Assembly (NCBI GenBank): GCA_022385755.1
Contig: MU278381.1
Location: 1 to 64,000 of the forward strand
Direction of reading: 5' to 3'
Origin: Trametopsis cervina
Lineage: Eukaryota > Basidiomycota > Agaricomycetes > Polyporales > Irpicaceae
Length of the DNA stretch: 64,000 bases
Shown: positions 33,003 through 44,704 of the stretch, in pieces
Layout: every line of letters starts with the position of its first letter
How positions within the stretch are numbered: position 1 is the stretch's first letter
Position numbers and translations under genes: made by a program
Notes under the pieces: model-generated
Seen by the model: the letters and a program-made list of their open reading frames with translations, nothing else
Told to the model about the DNA's origin: nothing
Databases searched by the model: none

Positions 33003-33813
33003 TCATAGTTGCAGAATGATAGGAACGCATCCGATGTTGATCAAGCCGTCTAAATATAACCATCAGCAGGTGTTCCCGACGACAGCCAGACAACTTACTG
33101 TAGTTGTTGTCGTTGCAGCATACAGTCGTGCCCGCACTGCGTGGGTGTTAGTGCTAAGCGTGACGCTCATACATCAATATCGCGCACCAGTTACCACCGC
33201 TTCCGAGACCCAGCGCGCTGAGCGGTGAGCAGGTCAGTCCGATGGGAGTGTTCAGGTCCTCCAATATGAGGTCCAACGAGTCAAGCAAGGACTTAGATCC
33301 AGAGTCCAAAGACTTTGCGGACTGCACAGAGTTGCAGCATTGGATCGGACCAGTGTTGCATTGGCCACCACCCGAGGAACCAGAGGAACCAGATGAAGGC
33401 GACGGAGAGGCGCTAGCCACAGAGAAAGAGGGCGAAGAGTCCCAGTCAGACGAGCTCGAGTGAGAAGACGAAGACCAGTGCGTCGGCGTCGGCGAGTGCC
33501 AATGAGACAAAGCCGTGGTTGTTTGAGTGCGAGTGACGGTATCGATGTCGGTCTCTGTCGTGGTCGCGGTGACAGTTCTCGTGACAGTGGCTCCGTTGCC
33601 TTGACCGCCAGAGTGGTAGTACTGGGATGTATGCGTGTGGGTATGGGTGTACGTGGGAGTCCAGATAGACGTCGGCACGTAGGTAGGCACGCTAGGGACT
33701 GTATGCGTCGAATGCCCATCGCAAGGCCTGCCATCGGCAGAGGGTATGGCCGTCAATGCCAACAGAGAGAAGAAGACGAAAGAGGTCAACATCTTGTTCG
33801 TACGAGGGGACAT
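33003..33813 (-). CDS. class I hydrophobin with a long Ser/Thr-rich spacer
   Basis: Secreted amphipathic cell-wall protein that self-assembles at air-water interfaces. Exons 33813-33173, 33136-33099 and 33049-33003 (phases 2 and 1) give 241 residues. A signal peptide (MLTSFVFFSLLALTAIPSADG) follows a short basic n-region. All eight family cysteines are present in order: C and CC in CNTGPIQCC, C in LTCSPL, C in NWC, CC in TVCC, and C in NIGC. Between the signal peptide and the first hydrophobin Cys lie ~125 residues with Thr-His alternation (THTHTHTHTSQYY), TVTRT-type repeats and poly-Ser, far longer than usual in class I hydrophobins. That spacer may be O-glycosylated. Two small 3' exons are typical of the family. 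Confidence 0.93.
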
Positions 33814-35013
33814 GTTGTGCAAGATACAAAGTTTTCGGGATGCGTCTTGAGGGTTGAAGCTTGAAGACACGAAGAGAGAGAGGAAAGAGACAAAAGAGAG
33901 TGTGAGCGTTGGCTGGCGAGGGAAAACGAACGGAGGCTTGAAGTACGGAGACGCGAAGATGAGAGAGAAGAAAGAGGTTGCAAACAGCCAGGGTAGAGTA
34001 TTTATACCGTTGGCAGATCGTCGGCATCAAGGCTTTAAGAATATTCCGAGTCAAGGTGTGACTGAGAACAGCAGCAAAGTGACAGAAGAGGTGGAGTATG
34101 GTCCGCATTTGGAAACGCAGAGTTGCTTCGATGTCAAAAGTTTCGATGGGACGCCTAACACTCCACAGCAGGCAGAACACACTGACGGGTCTAGACAGAC
34201 ACAGTCGCTTGCAGGATTGCAATCGTAGAAGAATCGGCTGCTCGATTACAACGACGGCTGGACCTCTGAGTCCATCTCTGCAGCAAAAGCGTATTCACCC
34301 AGAAAGCATAGGGCAAAGAGAATCGGGGTTGCTAGACGTAAAAACAAGTCGACCCCTAAATATCTCCGCGTTGTGTAATACACAAACATTAAATATCAAA
34401 GAGAGTCAACGTACATGTCAAACGTTGGGCGCGATGTTTCGGGCCAATTTCACCCTCCACGTGGAACAAGCGCCAGCGTTGTGGCGTTCATCCATCGGGA
34501 GTTCATACAGAGAGGGGTTCATTGTTACTCGGCCGTTTAGTGTTCACTGTCGCGGTCGGTGGTGCAGTGGGAAGCCTCGCGATGGACGATAGACGGACGC
34601 GCGCAAGGAGTGGTTGCTGCAATATATGTGGCCGGGTACGTGCTGCGATGGATCATCGTACCTATTTACAGCGAGTGTTGTGGTGTAGAATCGGTGGGAA
34701 GCATTGTCGCAAAACGCAAAACGCGCAGTTGTGCTCTTCAATGCGCTGTGAGATGTGCCGCCGCGTGGCTGGAAACTGACCGGAGTCATGAGCGATGAGG
34801 TGAAAGAGCAGAGCAACAAAGCGACTTCCAGTAGTCACATCCGCGTGACATCACATTCACTCGGGGCACGTGGTGCGCACGCAGAACCCACGCATCCAAT
34901 TCCGGCAGGAGCGCCTCCTCCTCCTTCCTCTACAACCACCACCGCGATCACCCAGCGGCACCCTCTCGCTCTTCCTCCACACCCGAAAAACCAACAGCAC
35001 CCCGTGTCTAATA
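33814..35013. other. intergenic between hydrophobin and histone H4
   Basis: Holds the presumed hydrophobin promoter and the H4 promoter. ORFs here are short and unsupported. 34460-34478 shares a 19-nt word (GCGCCAGCGTTGTGGCGTT) with the minus strand near 60437-60455. Confidence 0.5.
33999..34006 (-). promoter_or_regulatory. TATA box of the hydrophobin gene
   Basis: TATAAATA on the minus strand, 186 nt before the ATG at 33813. Plausible with a 150-nt leader. Confidence 0.45.
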
Positions 35014-35734
<721 letters not shown>

Positions 35735-36318
35735 ATCTCCTCCCTCATGCTCTCGAAGGATCATCCGCGTTGTTCGCTTTCCACGTGATATGACTGGTTT
35801 CTCCACTCTCTCAGTGACGAGTTTTGCATCCCATTGTTCGAGATCGGTCTTGGCTCGTGATGTTCGCAAAGGAATCGTGCGTCTGAGTGTGAATGTACGT
35901 ACGTTGGTTTGTGGTATATGATTCGGATTCTGCGACTTTCCGTGGGCTGTGCTGGGTCTGTTCTTGTGGTGAGTGTTCTCATACCTCTGTGGCGTCGATG
36001 TGATGCGAGGCTAGTGATGAGACCGGGTGAGTAGAACGAATTCTGGCGGCAGCTGTGTGGAGGCAGATGCGCCTTGATGCATAACCACTGTGCCTGTTAA
36101 TGTGTGTGTAGGTAGCAGAGCCTCCTGGAGGAATTATACCGTGTTCTATGAAACACAGGAGGATGCTGTTGCGCAGAGTCTCCCACAACCCATACCCTTC
36201 TGCTCCCTCTCCAGAGTGTCGGACGTTGGGAGAGTACCCTTCTAGATGCCCAAGTTTGGTTGGTTGAATACAAGTATTGTACAAAAAACAGTAACATGTC
36301 CATCTTGTAATGTTGTCC
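35735..36318. other. 3' flank of histone H4, nothing recognised
   Basis: Polyadenylation-type sequence and no supported ORF. Confidence 0.45.
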
Positions 36319-36482
36319 GCTCTTCTAGTACATACTCTAAAATTTTGTGGCCATATTTTATGGATATCTTTACCTTGTCAATCCAAGAGGAAAACATAGC
36401 TCTCTTCTAGTACATACTCTAAAATTTTGTGGCCATATTCTATGAATATCTTTACCTTGTCCAAGAGGAAAACATAGCTCTG
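36319..36482. repeat. tandem direct repeat, two ~80-nt AT-rich units
   Basis: The unit beginning CTCTTCTAGTACATACTCTA and ending GAGGAAAACATAGCTC occurs twice head to tail, with a few substitutions and a 4-nt deletion in the second. It is AT-rich unlike its surroundings. Confidence 0.85.
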
Positions 36483-36490
36483 CGGGGTAG

Positions 36491-36850
36491 TCTAGAGATT
36501 GAAAACAATTTGGGTGACTTTGATCTATATCGGGCCTTATACTCCCCAATCCCGCTCCCCTCTCCTGGTATCTTATTTATGCCTCTCGGGTGACCCGCAG
36601 CGACGTTGCGCAACAATGTATCTACGGCTGTCGCCTGACTCTTCAAGAACATTATTTCATCTGGTGCATTCTTCCAATCGTCGATGAACTCCTTGAGAAA
36701 TTTGACGACCGTGACTGTGTCTTCGATGGTGCTAATGGCGATCATTGGGAGTGCTGGATTCTGCACAGGGATTACGAGGCTGTCGAACGACTGGACGACT
36801 TGAGCGATGGCGATGGCGAAAAGGATAGCGAAAAGGTTGACGAAGGGTGA
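36491..36850 (-). pseudogene. fragment of a STAND/NLR N-terminal domain
   Basis: The minus strand reads TIEDTVTVVKFLKEFIDDWK then NAPDEIMFLKSQATAVDTLL, almost the same as the gene at 37741-38574, but loses similarity after about 75 residues and has no C-terminal exon. It is a direct duplicate of that gene's 5' part together with upstream flank. Confidence 0.65.
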
Positions 36851-37740
36851 GCGAGACTCGCACCTCGCGGAGAAGCGGCTGAGCAGGCTATGCTATGAGC
36901 ATGCCTACTCCGTAATCGTCTGTGACTTCGTCAGTCAGTTTCCATATCCGCAACCGAAGCCTGGCCTGCTGGCTGTGTAGCATAACCCACAGATGCGCTT
37001 GTCAGAAAATTGGGAGTCCTTTTCAATTATACAAACACACTGTTTTACACAGGATATGCGCATACAAAGACATCTGGACTTTGTTAAGTTCTAATGCAGT
37101 ATGGGCTGTACAGCGCACGGGCGAACTGGGATAATCTAGCATGGCAAGCTCGGCGTCAGCACTGCGGTTTGCCAACCGCGGGACGATAGGCAGTGCCTGT
37201 CTGGCCTTTCAAAAGGTTACTCACCTCGCCCGCTAGAGCATGCGCATTGCGGTCTTTGAGGTTTCCAGGGGGGCGCCCATACACCGTCGTGCAGAGATAG
37301 AGCGATCAGTATAGGTCATGCATAGCCTCCGAGTCGTACAGTGTATGTGCGTGCAGCTAGAGGATGCAGTATTCTGGCAAATTTGTCCTGGCTCGTATCG
37401 GGATATCGTAGGTGAATATAACCAGTTGACGGGCTCAAAGCAATAGCTAAATAGTGTATCCATGTATGAACTTGATGTGTATGTCCGCTCGCTCGCCTAG
37501 TCCGGCAAACTGAGAGTACAAGGTGCCGCGCAATGACAATGAGAACCGGTCTGCAATACTCGCTCGGCTGGACCCCTACAAAGCAGGCTTGGAGTGTTTG
37601 CTGCATACGTTGGAAGTATCGAAGTCCTGGGACAAAACCATTATCCAACTATCAATGTTGGCAATACAGTACAGGCACTGTAGAACGTGAGAAAGAAGCA
37701 GCAGAAGCAAGTAGGTACGACGTTATCACATCAATCACAA
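36851..37740. other. duplicated upstream flank, no gene
   Basis: 36846-37140 matches 38676-39160 at moderate identity (for example GGTGAGCGAGACTCGCACCTCG), showing that the duplication covers the flank of the STAND-like gene. Nothing else is supported. Confidence 0.5.
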
Positions 37741-38574
37741 TCAACTTCTGGAGCAAAAGGCGACTTGCTGGGTTTTGTAGTGTGAGTGGAAAAAAAAAAG
37801 GGCGATCAATTTGCCTGATGGGAAATAGTACGTAATGGTTATGACGCGGCGATTCTGGGCTGTGCGTCCCGCGGAGATGTACGTTTGTCCCAAATATGCC
37901 GCCAGCTTCCCCGGGATGACTTGATCAGTGGCGGTGGTGCTGTGGTAGACGCAGCCGTGACCTTCCGAGCACTGGTCGTGCTCGTGGCAGGGCTGCGAGA
38001 CTGGGGGAGCGGGAGTAAGGAGTTTTCGCATGGCAGAAGAGTCGCTCTCGATAGCCTGCAACATGAGCAGCATGTATGCCTGCATCTGCTCTTGTTGCGC
38101 GTTGGCTTGCCTGTCGTCGGCTAGTCAGAAACCTGATACAATTCAAAGAATGACAAACAAAACACACATGAGAGCCGACGACGCTATCGTGTTCAGCACA
38201 TTTTGGACGTTGGCAAGCTGAGAGGAGAGCTCTTTCGCCCCGCCGCCGAAGATCTTCTTCCGCAACCATACCCGCTTCTTCACCCCGACCGCCCTATACG
38301 GGCGCTTCATCTGCACCCCCTCCAAGAATTTCTCGATCTGGTCGAGGTGACGGCGAACAATACCGCCAAGCCCCTCCATCTCACTTCCCTCCTCTGGTAT
38401 TTTGTCTAAACCTCCTGGCTGATGTGTAGCGAGGTTGCGCAACAGTGTTTCTACGGCTGTCGCCTGGCTCTTCAACAGCTTTATTTCATCTGGTGCATTC
38501 TTCCAATCGTCGATGAACTCCTTGAGAAATTTGACGACCTTGACTGCGTCTTCGATGGTGCCGAGAGCGATCAT
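37741..38574 (-). CDS. solitary STAND/NLR-type N-terminal domain protein
   Basis: Two exons (38574 to about 38168, then about 38117 to 37741) give ~260 residues. The first ~45 residues (DAVKVVKFLKEFIDDWKNAP followed by LLKSQATAVETLL) resemble the helical N-terminal domain of fungal STAND proteins, which normally precedes a NACHT or NB-ARC module. No P-loop follows here; instead come a basic helical region (KKRVWLRKKIFGGGAKEL), a Met/Gln-rich helix, and an unfamiliar tail with CSEGHGC. Upstream in the same frame a hydrophobic stretch (AFAILFAITIAPVVQAFASL) might be a TM segment of a longer form, but no ATG supports it. It could be a truncated NLR or an adaptor-like helix protein. Confidence 0.55.
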
Positions 38575-39942
38575 CGCGAGTGCTGGATTGTGAACAGGGA
38601 TTACGAGGCTGGCGAACGCCTGGACGACTGGAGCGATGGTGATGGCGAAAAGGATAGCGAAAGCGTTGGCAAAGGGTGAGCGAGACTCGCACCTCGACCG
38701 CGGTACGCGGAGAAGCGGCTAAGCAGGCTGTGCTATGAGGATGCCTACTACAACGAGTCAACTATAGGACCCTGTGCAGTAGCGCTTACTATATCGTACC
38801 TGTGCTATTCGATGTGTGAATCGACTCTTGAGCGGAGTTGCCTCGTACTTGGAAACTGTACATCAGCTGACGGTCCGCTGGGCAAACGTCCGGTGCAGTG
38901 CGTTCATAATAGGTTCTGTGACTTTGACCATCAGCTTCCATGTCCTAGTAAACAGCATCGTGCGTGGTCTTACGTTTACAGTGATACCCTGACCAGGATC
39001 CATTGTTGGCTGTGCAGCTGCGATGCGTTTATTGAGAAACGACAATGATTCCGCCTGTAATACTGATTTTATGCAAGCATGTGAACACACTTAGGCGGCG
39101 CTAAGTTGGTATGGTTTGTACGGTGGGAAGACAAGCTGGCAGAATCTGGTATGACAGGCTCGGGTAAGATTTGCGGTTCGCTAGTAGAGCCATGACACCA
39201 AACGCACCAAGAGGAGAATCTCGTCGCCTTTGGCGTCACTTTGTGCGCCCCGCATGCCTAATTGTCGCTGATGAGGCTTTCCATGCTAGTGGAGTGCAAA
39301 TCAGCGAATGACAGACCATACTTCCTATTTAGCGGTCAAATCTCATTGACCGGAGAGAGAAGATGTTCTGGCATAAGCGGAGAACCCGGTGTCATAGTCT
39401 CACGAAGCAGAGAAGACGGGCTTCAAATATGCGAGTTATCCTTCAGCACACTGTCCGGCCACAAGGTTTACAAGGGAGGTAGAAGTCTTGCTATTATAGC
39501 TCTGGAACAGTTTCAGCGTATGCATATGCCGCCATTCAGTGCAGTGTAGCATCGAATGCAGAACGATGTGAGAGGAGAACGCACATGAGAGTTCTGAGAA
39601 CGCGACATTGCCGTCTATCATACACGTGATCTACGCGCTAGGAAACGAACACGTGAGAGCTCACGTGGTAGACGTCACGCGTCACTTCTGTGAACCCGCG
39701 ACCAGCTCGTACAAGTGCTCTCGTCGTCCAACAAAGGTCTTCAATGCATTCCATGTCTTCTGTGTCAATTACGAAAGTACTTAACAACTCTTATAGGAAG
39801 CCAGTTTGTGCAAGAGAACGAGGGGTCAAACTTTATGTTTCTGAACATTTTTGCACTGCAGAGTTTGGGGAGCGTTGATTCTGCTCTTATATAGTGAGTG
39901 CTCCTCTCTCTGCGGCATTGAGGCTGATGATTACAAGGGGGA
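38575..39942. other. intergenic, no gene supported
   Basis: The first ~600 nt are the paralogue of 36846-37140. Beyond 39200 only short ORFs are seen. Confidence 0.5.
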
Positions 39943-40366
39943 GTTTTGGTGCGTGCCCAAACAACGCATTCGCCGATCTGCCCAACCTGAGTCTCATCCG
40001 CGGGTTCATCGGGCTCGAGACGCGTCTGCAGAGCGACCAGATCACTACAGAGGCATCTTCCACGCGAGCCTCGAGCACGCGCCGCTCTCGTCGCTCGAGA
40101 TCGACGCGGAGGGCATGGAGCTGCCGACGATGGAGACGCTGCGCGGCAAGTTTGGGGACGCGTGGAAGCCGACGTACGCGCCGCTCAACGCATTCTAGGA
40201 AGCGTGCGAGGCTGCCTGGGGCGGGGCGAGTAAGACGGTGCCTGCGGTGACTCGTGAGTCGTCTTGGTGCGCGGCGGAGCTGATAGGGCTGCACCAGCTG
40301 ATGCGTGCGCCGTTGCTTGCGCCTGAACCCAAGTTTGAGGCTGCGGCGGAGCTGTTTGAGGCATGA
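39943..40366 (+). pseudogene. DUF2235 3' exon relic next to kinase D
   Basis: It matches the last exon of the intact gene (PNNAFADLPNL, GLETRLQSDQITTE, then ELPTMETLRGKFGDAW and ELIGLHQLMRAPLL). One base is missing near 40051 (GAGGCATC where the intact copy has GAGGGCATC), shifting frame, and a TAG stands at 40196-40198. All upstream exons with the catalytic residues are absent. Confidence 0.85.
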
Positions 40367-40469
40367 GCGAGCGAATGTGGGCCGCGAGGTTGCGGAAAGA
40401 TGATGAAAAGATAAGATACAACAAGGAGCGGGGCGAGGCACTGCAGTTTTCTGGACATTGTACGTACGC

Positions 40470-41016
40470 GCATGCGCAGACGGATGAATGACAGAACTCT
40501 CGTTGCATCATCGCGCACCGCGCACTGCGCATTCGTCACGTCTGCACTCACTCTGTCCGAATGTTGCACTCCTCTCGACGAGGTCGTCGTCAACCGTCGA
40601 TGTCGTGGGAAGCGACGCTATCCATGTCGCTCAAGTCCAAGAGTGCAGCTGACTGCTTCTCACCCCCGTTCAAGGACGGGCTGGGATGAGCTTCACGCGC
40701 ATATCGCATCTGCATGTCATGTCTGCGCAGCGCATCCAACGACTGCCTCACGAACGCCCCAAGAAACACAGTATCGTATCCACATATAACTATGACCATC
40801 AAACTTGCGGTCGTACGGTCCCGTCAGCAATCGCACGCATAAGCCCATGTTTAAAATCCCGAACTGCATCGTGGTCCAGTGGTCCATATTGGATTTAGAG
40901 TGTATAGTCAAATTGATACTGACTAGCGACACGGTGAACGTCATACAGCCGTAGAAAGAAAGAAACGAGGTATGCACTGAGAGACAAAGACAAAGACAGC
41001 AACGGAAACACTGCAA
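40470..41016 (-). pseudogene. relic of a FunK1 C-lobe downstream of kinase D
   Basis: Mirror of 6480-7000. The minus strand reads MDHWTTMQFGILNMGL and continues open for ~80 residues before decaying. No kinase motifs upstream belong to it. Confidence 0.6.
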
Positions 41017-41023
41017 TGGACCT

Positions 41024-43895
41024 TCAAAATGGATTCGCTACAAATTGTGACAGTGCGGGAGCCACATCTGCTGCTGGGAGATCTAAATCCATTCCGACCG
41101 CCTCCTTCAGCTCCTCATAGTACTGATCGCCACAAGCCTCTCGAATGTTCGCCCAGATGAACAAATATTCGAGCTGCATCGACGAATATTCCCCAGCCGG
41201 AGCAAACTGCTTTTCGCGATACTTCTTATCGCGTCCTGCCGTCGTTTCTGGCTTGAGCTTTCTCTTATGCTCCTTCGACTTTTCAAGTCGATATGCACCC
41301 GCACGTCTGGAAAGCGCGTTTAACGACTGTGACACGAAGGTCCAGACGAACTCGGCATCAGAGGATTGCCACCAAGCCTGCGGTTGCAAGCTACCGCCAT
41401 CGTTTGCAGCCAGGAGACCGATTTTGGAATTCCAAACTGTAACAACATTATCCGCGGTCCAGTCATTCATATCAAAAGGATTGGAAAGGGCCTCCTTGAA
41501 GTCGTTGCTCGCGTCAAGTCGGAGTACAATCCATGCGAGGACCCATAGCAAGCCTTCTAGGTCGTGTCGGTACACGCGTGTGATCAATCCTGTCTCCCAG
41601 AACTCAGCGCACAGGAGGTCAACAGCCATGAATGGGGTCGTCCCGGTGCGTTCGCCCAGACCGCGGGATTGACCCGGCGTGATCGCGAGGTCGAAATCGT
41701 TCAGCACACCATACGGTGTCTCGCCCACTTTCCGGATGCGCAAGTTCTCGAGGCTTGGGTCCGTGTGTTCATAACCATTTGCCCATAGCAGATAATGGCC
41801 TATGAAGCATGTCGTCAGACGTAGCACTAGCACTAGGCAGTGAGATGCGATGTCACTCACAGTGTACAGCTTCAAGCCAGCATCGGAAAAGATCCTTCGG
41901 CTTGAATCCTTGCTCAACGAATGGGTGCAGCTTTTCAAACACCGTGATCCGCATGATTCGCCCCGTCTCATGGTCCAGGCCGAGGGCTTTACGCACGATG
42001 GTTGTATCAGTAGTCTTGACCTCCATGTGGCACAGCACAAACGGCAGATGCTTCTTGTGATCAAACTTGTTCATACTATCGCCCTTGACTGTCTTGGGTT
42101 TCAGCTGGCGGGCACGTTCGATAATCTCTCCTTCAGGCAGACGATGCTGGTCGGGGTTGCTGACTTTCATCACAAACGATCTCATCTCATCGTCCTTATA
42201 CTCAACCTTGTATATTGTTGTCGCACGCCTGGAATATTCATACGCACTATGCAGCGGCTGTTTCCAAATAACGGTGACCGTCGTTTCTGCTAGACCTCCG
42301 TTGGCAGGGAATCTGATGCGAGACTGCGTCGTGGGCACATATCTTGGTGGCTGTTGGTTAGCTGGTACATATTCATGCACAGGAGTAGTCGGGAAGCCGA
42401 GGGGAACGCCCCAGTTTACGTCGTTGAATCGGTGCACGGCCAACAAGAATACGAGAAATCGCGGCAGATCTTGCACAAAGTTGATCCCATCCGTCCGTAT
42501 CACCCCTTGACAATCATGCCACCACAGACGGAATATATCATCTGGAATCAATAAATCTCAATGAGATTGAAGAATAGCGAATGAAACTGCGAGAATGAAC
42601 GACTGGACCTTTGAACAGCACACCCAAAGAGTGTGTTACCACTGGGAGACTCCCCAGACGTTCGGTAGCATAGGCGACCATTTTTACGGGGTAATCCCAT
42701 CCGTCGCTCGCCGTGTCGTCGTCCACCACTGTTTCAGATGCCTGTAGAGATGATGATTCTGTCATCCTGCTCCTCTTTTCGGGCAGTTTGTGCGACGAGT
42801 CAGAATCGGCCATTGGCTGCTTCTTACTAAGCTTATCGGGGACGCCGGTACAGTCCTCAGATTCATCTTGCATGCCATACAGTCAGTCAGACACAGACAC
42901 ACCCACTCTGATAACACATCACATACCGCCTGCTGCCGGGCATCCGACCACTGTGTTTGTATCGGACGACAAAAAGATGTCGAAATTGTTCCCCATCATA
43001 TGGGAATAGCCGTATGGATCCATCTTCGCGGGTACCCTATACGTCAACGGGGGGTCTCGCAGCTTCGTCTTCACGTGGTTTCCCTGCACCTCGAAAGACG
43101 ATAATATCTCGTGCCATAAGCACGCCACCTTGTCGGGTACGTTGCTGAGGACGTGGTGATGCTCATGTCGTGGGGCAGAGGAAGACGCGAACTGGTCCAT
43201 GTTGAAGCTTTTGTAGACCTCAGATGCTGTCATTGCGGTGATGAGAACCAGGTCCGGACTCAGCCGTGCCCTTGTCGATTCGTATGCGCCGTGGTTCGCG
43301 AGACGTGCAAGTAGCACGGACTGCGGCCCTTTGCAGACCTTGCGAAGGCGGGCTATGCCCTTGTCGGGGGATGTAGGCTGTAGCGTGTCCAGCTTGTCGA
43401 GAGCCATGTTCACGAGTCGCACGAGCAGCGGGTACCACTCCTCCTCTTTTTCTTTCTGCTCTGTGCTGCTCGGAGCCGACAGTTCAGGCGTCATCGTATA
43501 CACAGCATGGGAGGTAAAACAAAGGGCGTACCATGCGCGAAGAATATGTCGCAGTTCTTCGTCATTGCAGAGCCGGTGAACATCATGTAGGCATTCATGC
43601 AGCAGCTCGATCGCTGATGTTTGTTCAGGTAACATCTGCTCACTTGCACCCGTGCACGCCTCAGTCGTCAGGTTCTCAACCTCTCGAAGGGTCATCATGA
43701 GCAGATGCCCAAGCATCGCATCGCACCCAGCCTTGGCTCCCGTCTTGAGTTCCCATTCACAGCGGTGTCGAAGTATAGCTTGTCTATGAAGTCATAGTTT
43801 AGCTCTAAACCGACAGGCGAAACAGCGCAACGACATATTAACACGTACTCGGCACGGCACAGCGAGCCATCCGAGTGCATATCCGAGTCGTACAT
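41024..43895 (-). CDS. FunK1-type protein kinase, copy D
   Basis: Exons on the minus strand 43895-43849, 43783-43532, 43465-42927, 42866-42609, 42541-41861 and 41799-41024 keep frame (850 residues). Exon 2 has an intact CGA where copy A has TGA. The N-terminal region has ELLHECLHDVHRLC, RLRKVCKGPQSVLLARLA and LGSLPVVTHSLGVLFK. Kinase part: the FVMKVS lysine, HTDPSLENLRIRK, VLNDFDLAITPGQ and PFMAVDLL, with the A-type C-terminus DVAPALSQFVANPF. HTD in place of HRD and DFD in place of DFG are shared by all five copies. It is the best preserved A-type copy and convergent with a dead DUF2235 relic. Confidence 0.87.
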
Positions 43896-44013
43896 CGGTG
43901 ACTGTACGGTACGAGGTCGCTGTGAAGGCGAAGTCGCACTTGACGGGGCTCTGAAGGACAAGAGGCGCTTACAATAAAGTACTGTACGTGACGCCGCCAT
44001 CAATCGTCACTTA

Positions 44014-44254
44014 CAGTAACGCCAGAAAGTGATGCACCCCCCAAATCGGGAACACAGGCCAAAACTGGGCGCTTACACCGTCCATGCTCACAATGTTTGA
44101 GCTCTCGTAGATTAGTGAACGGTTCTTGTGATGGAGAATCTTCTTGTTTCAACAAGGATACACGTAGATTATTTTGCGAAAAAGGATGAGTCGACAAAAC
44201 AACGTGAGGGTGATTTCCCGATTTGGGGGGGTGCATCACTTTCTGCCGTTACTG
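44014..44254. mobile_element. Tc1/mariner-type MITE with TA target duplication
   Basis: 241-nt element whose ends are inverted repeats of about 39 nt (CAGTAACGCCAGAAAGTGAT at the left end, and its reverse complement with one mismatch and one extra G at the right). It is flanked on both sides by TA (44012-44013 and 44255-44256). CAGT termini plus TA duplication are the hallmark of Tc1/mariner elements. There is no room for a transposase, so it is non-autonomous. Confidence 0.85.
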
Positions 44255-44417
44255 TATCATCGCCTCATCAACAATACCTTCACGTCCTATTCCTACCGTA
44301 CAGCAATAATGTATATGTCCGACAGTATGTCCGCCCATGCGTATTACGTCTTCTCACACATCCCTGAGGTGCAATAGCAATACCATTGTTCGCGGGTGCG
44401 CAATGACATTCAAACGG

Positions 44418-44450
44418 GGCCTCGCGCAAAGCAGAGCCTTCTCGTACTGC
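44418..44450 (+). other. third occurrence of the hairpin-related motif
   Basis: GCGCAAAGCAGAGCCTTCTCGTACTGCAT resembles 24104-24135 and the arms of the palindrome at 3262-3332. It lies in the 3' flank of kinase E. Confidence 0.45.
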
Positions 44451-44704
44451 ATCTTGCCAACGAGGCGATTATTCAATGTATGTAGGCTGCTCATGTATTC
44501 CCAGGTTACTGTGTGCTAGCGAGCCACATTTGTTGTGCTTTATTCAACGACGGCAAGCCTGTACTTGGCCACATCAGTTGGGGCATTTGTATCTAGCACC
44601 AGCGAAATGAAGAGTTTACAATGAGAATGATATTGGGATTGCTCCACAGTAGTGGAAAAAAAAACTATATATGCAGATGGAAATTACACATTACGGAGCA
44701 GCCT

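Larger units (their letters stand above)
39940..43900 (-). repeat. right arm of the ~4-kb inverted duplication
   Basis: Mirror copy of 3560-7525: a DUF2235 3' relic, the kinase relic and kinase D. The genes in the left arm are intact for DUF2235 but broken in the kinase; here the reverse holds. Confidence 0.8.

Noticed and set aside
36452..36490. Tandem repeat read as a CRISPR-like array
   Set aside because: Only two units of ~80 nt with no spacers in a eukaryotic genome; an ordinary tandem duplication.
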